The notes below the pieces were generated by a model. The model made no database searches. It worked only from the letters and a program-made list of their open reading frames with translations, and was not told where the DNA came from. A stretch of 64,000 nt of DNA, taken from the NCBI RefSeq assembly GCF_029983095.1, contig NZ_CP120467.1, positions 1,403,501-1,467,500 on the forward strand, given 5' to 3'. Source of the DNA: Enterococcus montenegrensis. Its GTDB lineage: Bacteria > Bacillota > Bacilli > Lactobacillales > Enterococcaceae. The position numbers and the translations under genes were made by a program. Shown here piece by piece: positions 56,857 to 64,000 of the stretch. Each line of letters starts with the position of its first letter. Within the stretch, counting starts at the first letter, position 1.

Positions 56857-58386
56857 TTAACCTTGACGAATTAAATAATCAAAAGCCCCTAACGCAGCGG
56901 TTGCACCTGATCCCATAGCAATGATGATTTGCTTATACCAGCTGTCTGTGCAATCACCAGCGGCAAAAATTCCAGCAACATTTGTCCTGCCGTCAGCGGC
57001 GGTAATGATTTCACCGCGTTCATTTAAATTAACTGACGTACTTTCTAACCACTTTGTATTTGGTTGTAAGCCAATCAAAATGAAGGCACCGGCTACGGCA
57101 AGGCTTTCTTTTTCACCAGTTTCACGTTTGCGATATGTTAAGCCTGCGACTTTATCATCTCCGTCAATGCTCATTGTCTCAGCGTTCAAGATAACCGTAA
57201 CGTTGTGAAGTTCGCCTAGTCGTTCTTGTAAAATTTTATCTGCCTTTAATTCCGATAAAAATTCTAAAACATAGACATGATGACAAATACCAGCTAGATC
57301 AATAGCCGCTTCAATACCGGAATTTCCGCCACCAACAACGGCGACATCTTTTCCAGCAAATAGTGGACCATCACAATGGGGACAATACGCTACTCCTTTA
57401 TTTTTGAATTTAGCTTCGCCAGGAATATTCAGGTTACGCCAATGTGCGCCTGTAGCTAAAACCACCGCTTTACTTTGAAGGGTTGCGCCATTTTCTAAAT
57501 TAAGGGTTACGAGGTCATCTTTTTGAATACTTGTGGCAATTTGCCCATCAATCAAATCAACATCGTATTCTTCAACATGTTGCTTTACTTCGGCCATAAA
57601 TTTAGGACCTTTTGTTTTTGGCGTTCCAATAATATTTTCAATCGTTAAAGTTTCTAATACTTGTCCGCCAAATTCATTGGCCAATAAGCCTGTCCGAATC
57701 CCTTTTCGCGCCGCATAAATTGCGGCACTGGCCCCAGCAGGACCACCTCCGACAACTAAAACATCAAAAGGATCCCTTGCTTTGAAGTCAACCTTTTGGG
57801 TCGTTGGGATTTTCTTTAACAATTGTGCAAGTGTTGCTCTACCACTTGAAAATTCCTCGCCATTTAAAAAGACAGTAGGAACAGCTAAAATATTTTTTGT
57901 CTCTACTTCTTCTTTAAATGTCCCCCCTTCAATCATAGTGTGACTGATATTAGGATTTAAAACAGCCATGATATTTAACGCTTGAACAACATCAGGACAG
58001 TTTTGACACGTTAAACTAATAAAGGTTTCAAAATGTAGCGTTTCGGTAATTCCTTCAATTTGCTGATAATCTGCTTCGTCAATTTTAGGGGCCCGTCCGC
58101 TAACTTGTAAAACCGCTAAAATAAATGAAGCAAATTCGTGGCCTAAAGGTAAACCGGCAAAAGTAATTCCACTTGTTTGATCTGGTTGGTCAACGGTAAA
58201 TTGAGGCTTTCGCAAACCTGCGACTTCTTCAAAACTTAAAAGATCTGATAATGCTGTAACTTCTACTAAGAATTCTTTCATTTTATTAGAATTTTCATCG
58301 CTACCAAGGCTAGCATTAAATACAACAGGCCCTTCTAGCATGGTCAAATACTGTTTTAACTGTTGGATGGTGTTGTTATCTAACAA
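56857..58386 (-). CDS. ahpF: Alkyl hydroperoxide reductase subunit F (NADH:peroxiredoxin reductase)
   Basis: A 509-residue flavoprotein. The N-terminal thioredoxin-like tandem (about 1-190) carries the redox pair in LTCQNCPDV. The FAD domain has VVGGGPAGASAAIYAARKG near 212, the NADH domain VVGGGNSGIEAAIDLA, with the central redox pair ACCPHCDGP-type PHCDGPLF, read as YCPHCDGP. C-terminal GIFAAGDCTD binds FAD. It passes electrons from NADH to AhpC. It lies 127 bases after ahpC and is presumably co-transcribed. Confidence 0.94.
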   Translation of the reverse strand: MLDNNTIQQLKQYLTMLEGPVVFNASLGSDENSNKMKEFLVEVTALSDLLSFEEVAGLRKPQFTVDQPDQTSGITFAGLPLGHEFASFILAVLQVSGRAPKIDEADYQQIEGITETLHFETFISLTCQNCPDVVQALNIMAVLNPNISHTMIEGGTFKEEVETKNILAVPTVFLNGEEFSSGRATLAQLLKKIPTTQKVDFKARDPFDVLVVGGGPAGASAAIYAARKGIRTGLLANEFGGQVLETLTIENIIGTPKTKGPKFMAEVKQHVEEYDVDLIDGQIATSIQKDDLVTLNLENGATLQSKAVVLATGAHWRNLNIPGEAKFKNKGVAYCPHCDGPLFAGKDVAVVGGGNSGIEAAIDLAGICHHVYVLEFLSELKADKILQERLGELHNVTVILNAETMSIDGDDKVAGLTYRKRETGEKESLAVAGAFILIGLQPNTKWLESTSVNLNERGEIITAADGRTNVAGIFAAGDCTDSWYKQIIIAMGSGATAALGAFDYLIRQG

Positions 58387-58513
58387 TTTTTTCGCTCCTT
58401 TAAGTAAAAACCGCCAAACTTACATCAGTAAACAGCAATGAGGCTGCACTTAAAGAAGTTGACGGTAATATTTTTAGCAACTAAAGTCTAATCACAGCTG
58501 CAATTAGACTAGT

Positions 58514-59077
58514 TTAAATTTTACCCACTAAATCAAAACTTGGCGTCAGTGTTTCGCCACTTTCCTTCCATTTAGCCGGACAAACTTCACCTGGATGTGT
58601 ACGCACATATTGTGCTGCACGAATCTTGTCTACTAACGTACTTGCGTCACGTCCAATCCCGTCAGCGTTAATTTCTACAGCTTGAACAATGCCATCTGGG
58701 TCGATAATAAACGTACCACGTTGCGCTAATCCTTCCGCTTCATCTAAAACGTCGAACATTTCAGCAATTTTATGACTAGGGTCGCCAATCATATAGTATT
58801 TGATTTTACCAATGGCTTCTGATGTTTCATGCCATGCTTTATGGGTAAAGTGGGTATCTGTGGAGCAAGAGTAAACTTCCACATCTAAGGACTGCAATGT
58901 TTCATATTGGTCTTGCAGATCTTCTAATTCTGTTGGACAGACAAACGTAAAGTCAGCAGGATAAAAACATAAAATACTCCACTTTCCTTTAAAGTTTTCT
59001 GTTGAAACACTCACAAATTCACTATTATGATATGCTTGCGCGCTGAATTCAGCCACTTCTTTTCCAATCATTGACAT
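58514..59077 (-). CDS. ahpC: Alkyl hydroperoxide reductase subunit C (2-Cys peroxiredoxin)
   Basis: A 187-residue peroxiredoxin detoxifying hydrogen peroxide and organic peroxides. The peroxidatic Cys lies in [15 protein letters not shown] near residue 48, the resolving Cys in [11 protein letters not shown] near 167. Three candidate ATGs are close together; the middle one (59077) has GGAGG at 7 bases and gives [16 protein letters not shown], matching streptococcal homologues. A Per box lies upstream. Confidence 0.94.
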   Translation of the reverse strand: MSMIGKEVAEFSAQAYHNSEFVSVSTENFKGKWSILCFYPADFTFVCPTELEDLQDQYETLQSLDVEVYSCSTDTHFTHKAWHETSEAIGKIKYYMIGDPSHKIAEMFDVLDEAEGLAQRGTFIIDPDGIVQAVEINADGIGRDASTLVDKIRAAQYVRTHPGEVCPAKWKESGETLTPSFDLVGKI

Positions 59078-59172
59078 CATCTTACCTCCGCTAATTTATT
59101 GAGAATATATTTATCTAATTGAAAACTATTCCCTAGTAAAAACCATTTATCAAGAAAATAGTAATTATCAAT

Positions 59173-59187
59173 TTATAATTACTATAA
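59173..59187. promoter_or_regulatory. Per box upstream of ahpC
   Basis: TTATAATTACTATAA differs at one base from the PerR consensus TTATAAT-N-ATTATAA. It lies about 95 bases before ahpC, fitting peroxide control. Confidence 0.6.
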
Positions 59188-59315
59188 TCTAAAAACGAAT
59201 CAATGTGAACCTTTTCCAGCAAAAAAATCATTATTTTTTTAATTCTGATAATAAGTGTTTATTTATACTCCCTTTTGTGAATAGTGGTACTATATAAAAG
59301 AAGGGATTGATAATC

Positions 59316-59591
59316 ATGGCATTAACAATTAAACAAGCAGAAGATTATTTGACAAATCACGTATCTGGTATCACCGTAATGGATGTTACAGTGGAGTATC
59401 CTGATCAAAAAGAAGTTCTTTATATCGAAGGTGAAAAAGATTACTTCTTCTTTATCAGCGCAGATGATACTTATCGCTTTACCGATGGTCAAAAAAATGA
59501 AAAAGCTTTTTCTCATGAAGATTCAGAAAATCCTATGACCGAAGAAGAATTCTTAGATAAAATGGTAAGAGTCATTTTATCAGAAGAATAA
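59316..59591 (+). CDS. Small conserved hypothetical protein (91 aa)
   Basis: A 91-residue acidic protein I do not recognise: MALTIKQAEDYLTNHVSGITVMDVTVEYPDQ, then beta strands (VLYIEGEKDYFFFISADD) and an acidic helix at the end (PMTEEEFLDKMVRVIL). Soluble, no motif. AAGGGA lies upstream of ATG 59316; TTG 59307 is unlikely. Terminator right after the stop. Confidence 0.65.
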   Translation: MALTIKQAEDYLTNHVSGITVMDVTVEYPDQKEVLYIEGEKDYFFFISADDTYRFTDGQKNEKAFSHEDSENPMTEEEFLDKMVRVILSEE

Positions 59592-59631
59592 AATAAAGAC
59601 CCAGGTTCAATACGAATCTGGGTCTTTATTT
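59591..59631. terminator. Terminator of the 91-aa gene
   Basis: AAATAAAGACCCAG (59591-59604) pairs with CTGGGTCTTTATTT (59618-59631). Confidence 0.9.
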
Positions 59632-59679
59632 ATAAAAGAATAACCATAGGCTAAATTATTAGGTCAAAGAAGCAATTTT

Positions 59680-59776
59680 CTCAACCCCAGTGGGTTTACC
59701 CTAAAAAGGGTGTGTGAAATTTGTCTTCACACACCTGGAGGTAAAAGAAATGGACTTTCTTATAGCTCTATTTTAA
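59680..59776 (+). other. Structured stretch with a tiny ORF
   Basis: ACCC/GGGT and GTGTGTGAA/TTCACACAC hairpins (about 59696-59734), then GGAGGT and ATG GAC TTT CTT ATA GCT CTA TTT TAA (59750-59776), an 8-codon hydrophobic peptide. It could be a remnant of a type I toxin or a leader; nothing downstream on the + strand is controlled by it. Confidence 0.35.
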
Positions 59777-59811
59777 CAAAAAAGACAAGGCCAGTCTAAT
59801 CATATACTAAT

Positions 59812-60450
59812 TTATCTCTCATTATACTGATAATAGCCGTTACTTTTCTTCACTACGTAATTTTTTTCTTGCCAAACCCCTAACTGCATGCTTTGGGCAG
59901 ACTTTTGTGCTGCCAAAAGCTCATTAACATAGCTATCACCACCGGCATTGACATAACGTACAATACCTAGACCTGCCTTTAACAACGCTGTTTGCAACAT
60001 TTCATCTTTAACATAGACATAGGCTAAATAGCGTCCATAACTATCTTTTATTTCACCCTTGTCAAAAACGATACTAATATCCCCATTTGCTAACTTATCT
60101 TTGGTAAAAGCACTCGCTTCTTTACCAAAGGGTTGCACTGCTAGATTAGGTTTAACACTTTCTGGTGTATCGACCATCAATAGCCGTAATTTATATTCTT
60201 TGTCATGAACATAAAATGCAAAAGTATCGCCATCGACATTGCGGATACGCAAGACTGTGATTTTCTCTAGTCGGGGCGGATTGTCTAAATCAACAGCTTC
60301 AATTGCCACATGTTTGGTTGTTGTCGTCGTATTGTGGGGAACATCTGCTTGGGATTGTTTTTTTTCTGTATTAGGAAGAATACCTGTGACTTGCAAGAAA
60401 AAAAGTAGCAAGACAATCAAAATACTCCCTAAACTGATTTTCTTTTTCAT
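59812..60450 (-). CDS. Thermonuclease-type (SNase-like) nuclease, membrane-anchored or secreted
   Basis: A 212-residue protein. The N-terminus is a signal or anchor (MKKKISLGSILIVLLLFFLQVTG). After a Thr-rich linker, the SNase fold has IRNVDGDTFAFYVHDKEYKLRLLMVDTPES, with calcium-site Asp and Arg, KGEIKDSYGRYLAYVYV with the catalytic Arg, and GIVRYVNAGG. It would cut extracellular nucleic acid. The open frame starts 10 codons earlier, but AAAGGTG fits ATG 60450. No lipobox Cys is present. Confidence 0.9.
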   Translation of the reverse strand: MKKKISLGSILIVLLLFFLQVTGILPNTEKKQSQADVPHNTTTTTKHVAIEAVDLDNPPRLEKITVLRIRNVDGDTFAFYVHDKEYKLRLLMVDTPESVKPNLAVQPFGKEASAFTKDKLANGDISIVFDKGEIKDSYGRYLAYVYVKDEMLQTALLKAGLGIVRYVNAGGDSYVNELLAAQKSAQSMQLGVWQEKNYVVKKSNGYYQYNER

Positions 60451-60636
60451 CTTTTCACCTTTAAAAATTAATATTAACAAAAAATTTTACATGGCTCACT
60501 TCGTTAAAAAATTCAATTTCCAACAGTTGTGCCTTATTTTTTCTTTGTTCTTTTTGCTGAATGCTTTTTTATTATGCCTTACTTTTATCTTTTGAACAAA
60601 TGAAATGAAATTTCTAAAAATTTATGCAATTTAGTG

Positions 60637-60665
60637 TTGAAATTTTCAGAATATTCCAGTATGAT
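60637..60665 (+). promoter_or_regulatory. Promoter of the amino-acid permease gene
   Basis: TTGAAA (60637-60642), 17 bases, TATGAT (60660-60665), about 64 bases before the ATG. Confidence 0.75.
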
Positions 60666-60728
60666 ACTGTTTGTTCTTTAAAAATACGGCTATTGTTATT
60701 TTACATAGCTTTTAAGATAGGTGAAAAA

Positions 60729-62069
60729 ATGGAAAATAAACTACAAAAAAAGATGCATTCTCGCCATGTGACCATGTTGGCATTGGGAGGTGCAATTGGA
60801 GCCGGCTTGTTCAAAGGAAGTGGCGAAGCGATTAATTTAGCCGGACCTTCTGTTATTCTGGCTTTCTTTTTGGGCGGATTGTTATTATTTAGTATTATGA
60901 ATGCGGTGGGTACTTTAGCGGTGAACAACAGTCACGCGCAAAGTTTATCTGGTGTCGTTGCACCTTATATCGGTTCTTTTTCGGCCTACTTTACCGATTG
61001 GCTTTATTGGACGATGTGGATGATTAATATCGTTGCAGAAGCAGTAGCCGCTGCGAGCTTCATGCAGTTATGGTTTCCCAATGTTCCTGCTTGGATTTTT
61101 ATATTAATTATTTCTTTACTCACGACTATGATTAATTTTTTATCTGTTAAGATATTTGCGGAAACCGAATTTTGGTTAACGATGGGAAAGATCAGTGTCG
61201 TTGTTTTACTGATTATCTTTGCTAGTTACCTTGTTTTAGGTCGGATTTTCCATGATGGTTTAGTACCTACGATGAGTTCATTAACGAGTCATGGTGGCTT
61301 TTTCCCCCATAAAGTGCAAGGTTTATTAAATTCTTTGCTATTAGTAATTTATTCTTACGGTGGAACTGAACTGGTCATCATTGCAATGGGAGAAACCGCA
61401 GATCCCGCTAAATCTATTCCCAAAGCGATTCGCAGTGTGCTATTTCGCATTATCGCTTTTTATATCGTTCCCATGTTTTTACTGCTTATTATTTATCCGT
61501 GGCAAACATTAGCCAACTCAGATGCGAGTCCCTTTGTTTTGATTTTTGAAAAAATGCAAATTCCGTTTGCTGCCGATCTTGTTAATTTAGTAATCGTTTT
61601 TGCTTTGTTTTCTTCAATCAACTCTGGTATTTATGCATCATCACGAATTTTGCATTTACAACTTTCTAAAACAAAAAAATTCAGTAAATATATGCGTTTA
61701 AATAAACATGGTGTGCCCAATCGAGCTGTCATGTTTTCAACTGGAATGCTTTATATTGGCGTTTTATTATCTTATTTATTTGGTGAATCACTCTTTACTT
61801 ATTTAGTGGGTTCTCTTTCTTATACTGTGCTTTTAATTTGGCTAATGTTGTGTTTAGCATACTTTAGCTATTTGCAAAAAAATAGCACCTCTTTATTTAA
61901 AAAGACAGTAAATATTGTAACCTTAGTAAGTTTAACCGCGATTTTTATCGCAATTTTAACGACTAGTAATTTAGTAGTTACCGAAGTGACGATTGTTTTA
62001 TATGGTTTAATCGTCCTCTCTTACTTTTTACAAAAACGTACTGCTGCTAATGCAGCTGCACTCGATTAG
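60729..62069 (+). CDS. APC-family amino-acid permease
   Basis: A 446-residue carrier with about 12 helices of the AAT branch (ProY/AnsP/LysP-like). Helix 1 reads ALGGAIGAGLFKGSGEAINLAGPSVI, helix 6 YSYGGTELVIIAMGETADPAKSIPKAIRSV, both family signatures. Substrate unknown. The frame runs 35 codons further upstream without a start context; ATG 60729 follows AGGTG. Confidence 0.9.
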   Translation: MENKLQKKMHSRHVTMLALGGAIGAGLFKGSGEAINLAGPSVILAFFLGGLLLFSIMNAVGTLAVNNSHAQSLSGVVAPYIGSFSAYFTDWLYWTMWMINIVAEAVAAASFMQLWFPNVPAWIFILIISLLTTMINFLSVKIFAETEFWLTMGKISVVVLLIIFASYLVLGRIFHDGLVPTMSSLTSHGGFFPHKVQGLLNSLLLVIYSYGGTELVIIAMGETADPAKSIPKAIRSVLFRIIAFYIVPMFLLLIIYPWQTLANSDASPFVLIFEKMQIPFAADLVNLVIVFALFSSINSGIYASSRILHLQLSKTKKFSKYMRLNKHGVPNRAVMFSTGMLYIGVLLSYLFGESLFTYLVGSLSYTVLLIWLMLCLAYFSYLQKNSTSLFKKTVNIVTLVSLTAIFIAILTTSNLVVTEVTIVLYGLIVLSYFLQKRTAANAAALD

Positions 62070-62080
62070 TTTTTTAAATA

Positions 62081-62147
62081 AAAAACCCAAGAACAAAGCG
62101 AAATTTTCTTTTATTCAAAGAAAAAATGCTTTTGTTCTTGGGTTTTT
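62081..62147. terminator. Long bidirectional terminator
   Basis: AAAAACCCAAGAACAAA (62081-62097) pairs with TTTTGTTCTTGGGTTTTT (62130-62147), with a further AT-rich inner stem. It separates convergent genes. Confidence 0.9.
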
Positions 62148-62148
62148 A

Positions 62149-63141
62149 CTATCCTCGTACCAATAGTGGGACTAAAAAAGCATAGCTGGTAAAGAAATCT
62201 AATAAAGAACGTCGCCGTTTATTCGAATCAATAAATAGCGCTGTCTTCTCATTATCATCTGAATAAATCGCAACCTTCTGATCTTGATCTAATAAAACCT
62301 CATAGTGATTGGCTGCCGTCTTTTCAAAATCAAAATCCTCATTCTCCATGGTAATGATAAAGATTTCATCTAAAACACTTGTAGCCATTTGATAGTCGGT
62401 TTCCAATTTAACATGTAGTTCTTGGGTATTATCTAAAAGCGTTGCCGCAACATCAAAATCCAGAGTCCGAAAGTGTTGCAGCAATAAATTGATATCATAG
62501 TTTACTAAAGACAACTGACTTTTTGAAAATACTTGATCCGCATACCACAAATGAACCAGGCGCAATACTTCTTCGTCTTTAACTGTAACTTTCATCGCTT
62601 GTATATCAATCATTATTAACGGCATAAATTCTGAAGTAAAACGTGAATCAACAGGATTAATTTTAAAACTGAAAATTAAGTTTTGCTTATCATCTAAATA
62701 GTATTGAACCAAGAAATGTTTTGTTTCCCATACATCATAACTATTTTCTGCCGGTTTTAACCCCACTGAATGTAATGGTTTTAATAATTCGTAAGAAAAA
62801 TATTCTAATAAGATTTTTTTGGCAATTACAGAAATTTCGACTTGCGGGACAATCAGACGGCCAAACTCAGCCAGTAATTCTTCAAAATCGGCTTCCATTA
62901 AAGCTTTACGCAATTTTAAGTCGGCCAATTCTTTTTCTGAAGCTGCAATTAACAACACAATTTCATCATGGTCATTTTCTTTATTTTGTTGATAAAGTTC
63001 TGCCTCTGTTGTTTTTGGTAACTCTGTAGTCAATCTTTCCTCAACAGCCCTGTTGTCTGTTACTGCTTTTGGTTGATTTGATGTTTCGCTTACGGGAGTT
63101 GTTAGTGACTCTTGGGGCAAATCATTTTTACCGTCAGTCAT
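62149..63141 (-). CDS. Unrecognised 330-aa protein
   Basis: An acidic soluble protein with no known motif. Residues 1-60 are low-complexity (Thr/Glu/Pro/Ser-rich), 65-95 a coiled coil (ASEKELADLKLRKALMEADFEELLAEF), the remainder alternating strands and helices. RRRSLLDFFTSYAFLVPLLVRG at the end may be membrane-seeking. GGAGG precedes the ATG. It overlaps the next gene by 8 bases, so the two are made together, probably as partners. Confidence 0.65.
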   Translation of the reverse strand: MTDGKNDLPQESLTTPVSETSNQPKAVTDNRAVEERLTTELPKTTEAELYQQNKENDHDEIVLLIAASEKELADLKLRKALMEADFEELLAEFGRLIVPQVEISVIAKKILLEYFSYELLKPLHSVGLKPAENSYDVWETKHFLVQYYLDDKQNLIFSFKINPVDSRFTSEFMPLIMIDIQAMKVTVKDEEVLRLVHLWYADQVFSKSQLSLVNYDINLLLQHFRTLDFDVAATLLDNTQELHVKLETDYQMATSVLDEIFIITMENEDFDFEKTAANHYEVLLDQDQKVAIYSDDNEKTALFIDSNKRRRSLLDFFTSYAFLVPLLVRG

Positions 63142-64000
63142 TTTCTTTGCCTCCTTCGTTTAAATATTCTGTTATGAAAGTTGATAATTGTTCTTGTAAC
63201 TCTTCCAAACCACCAAAGTAACGTTTAATCTGACGGAACTCTTTGGTAACCAGAGCACGGTTTAGTCTGACTTGTTGGTATTTATTTTCTAAGATAGCTT
63301 TTTGTTGGGCAGTTTTCTCTCGTTCTTCAACATAAGGTAGCCATTTGGCACGCTGAGCCGCCAATTCTTCCTTTTGTTTAAGAATCATATCCAATTCTTC
63401 GTCAGTTTTCCCACGATTAAAAAATCCTTTGGTATTTTCAATCGCTTTTTCCTTTTGGTTAAGCTCTTTAATCTTTTCATCAAGCTTTTCAATTTGAGCT
63501 TTTGCTGTAATTGTGTTAGCTGTTAGCTGATCCATTTCCTGCTCAATTTGTTTCATCAAGCCATCATGATCAGCAATGAAAGCTTCCCATTCACTATCAA
63601 TTTTTGGAATAACGAAAATTTCTGGAATACTTGTATCAATTCCAACCGCTGCTCTTTGACGATAATAGTCACCAATTCGGTAGTAGTTTAACGTTTCTGA
63701 AACTTTTTCATGGTGACGCATAAAAGGAAAAGTTGTCATAAAACTGTCATGAATCTTTTTAGTTAATAACTTATCAATTTCATGATTTGCATTGGAAGTT
63801 TTTTTCAACTCATCATGCAATCGTCCATTGTATATCCGATAGATATCTGGAATTCGCTCCTCTTTGATGGCCAATTCAAAATCTTTTAGGTCATGTAACA
63901 TTTGACCAATATTTTTTGATGCTACTTCTTTTATTTCACTAAAACTTTTAGACTCCTCAAATTCTGTCGTTTCTGAATTTGGTTCATCGTAATCGTTGGT
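63134..64000 (-). CDS. Unrecognised coiled-coil protein, 5' end outside window
   Basis: The frame is open from the right edge to its stop at 63134-63136, giving at least 288 residues. ATG 63901 has no ribosome site and is likely internal. The N-terminal part seen is Glu/Ser-rich, then an alpha/beta stretch (EIFVIPKIDSEWEAFIADHD), then a long Lys/Glu/Gln coiled coil (about 130-230 of the visible part). No family recognised. Partner of the 330-aa gene downstream. Confidence 0.65.
   Translation of the reverse strand, partial: TNDYDEPNSETTEFEESKSFSEIKEVASKNIGQMLHDLKDFELAIKEERIPDIYRIYNGRLHDELKKTSNANHEIDKLLTKKIHDSFMTTFPFMRHHEKVSETLNYYRIGDYYRQRAAVGIDTSIPEIFVIPKIDSEWEAFIADHDGLMKQIEQEMDQLTANTITAKAQIEKLDEKIKELNQKEKAIENTKGFFNRGKTDEELDMILKQKEELAAQRAKWLPYVEEREKTAQQKAILENKYQQVRLNRALVTKEFRQIKRYFGGLEELQEQLSTFITEYLNEGGKEND

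Overview
The window is a 64 kb piece of a low-GC Firmicutes chromosome, most likely from the family Enterococcaceae. The main evidence is the complete ntpFIKECGABD sodium V-ATPase operon with ntpJ next to it, in the order known from Enterococcus hirae. The shikimate operon followed by an LCP-family (psr-like) gene also fits. The species cannot be fixed from the sequence alone. Both window edges cut through genes: pyrF on the left and an unrecognised gene on the right.

Layout, left half (1-35 kb, mostly + strand): the end of a pyrimidine operon (pyrF-pyrE); an ECF sigma factor with a membrane PH-domain partner and an alpha-carbonic anhydrase; rqcH and a DUF1622 gene on the - strand; a tryptophan-type ABC importer; the aroE-aroF-aroB-aroC-tyrA-aroA-aroK-pheA operon; an LCP gene split by a frameshift; degV; a DUF6530 + MoxR/VWA pair; a heterodimeric ABC exporter; DUF436; an ABC-F ATPase; a GNAT and P-loop kinase pair; a zeta-toxin-like gene with a 55-codon overlapping partner; a DUF3781 fusion; and an APC transporter.

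Middle (35.5-36.7 kb): an AT-rich gap with a decayed IS30-type transposase fragment and a 28-bp sequence nearly identical to the Bacillus subtilis dif site. Gene orientation flips here, from mostly + on the left to mostly - on the right, so this looks like the replication terminus.

Right half (36.7-64 kb, mostly - strand): a twice-frameshifted ECF S-component and a PdxK/ThiD kinase; an AI-2E family protein; a manganese-type ABC transporter whose permease and binding protein are fused, under DtxR-type boxes; an SOS-box-controlled nuclease/sce7725 pair; a Fe-S-free HhH glycosylase divergent from an SRAP protein; ntpJ and the ntp operon; ahpF/ahpC with a Per box; a secreted or anchored nuclease; an amino-acid permease; and two unrecognised coiled-coil-rich genes.

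The most interesting signal is a pair of related ribosome-mediated attenuators. The importer is preceded by a 19-codon leader peptide with two Trp codons near its end. The aro operon is preceded by an 18-codon leader ending in three Tyr and two Phe codons. Each is followed at its stop codon by mutually exclusive hairpins and intrinsic terminators, and each has a consensus promoter. Together they would tune tryptophan uptake and aromatic biosynthesis separately, one to charged tRNA-Trp and the other to charged tRNA-Tyr/Phe. I saw no tRNA, rRNA, CRISPR array or intact mobile element.
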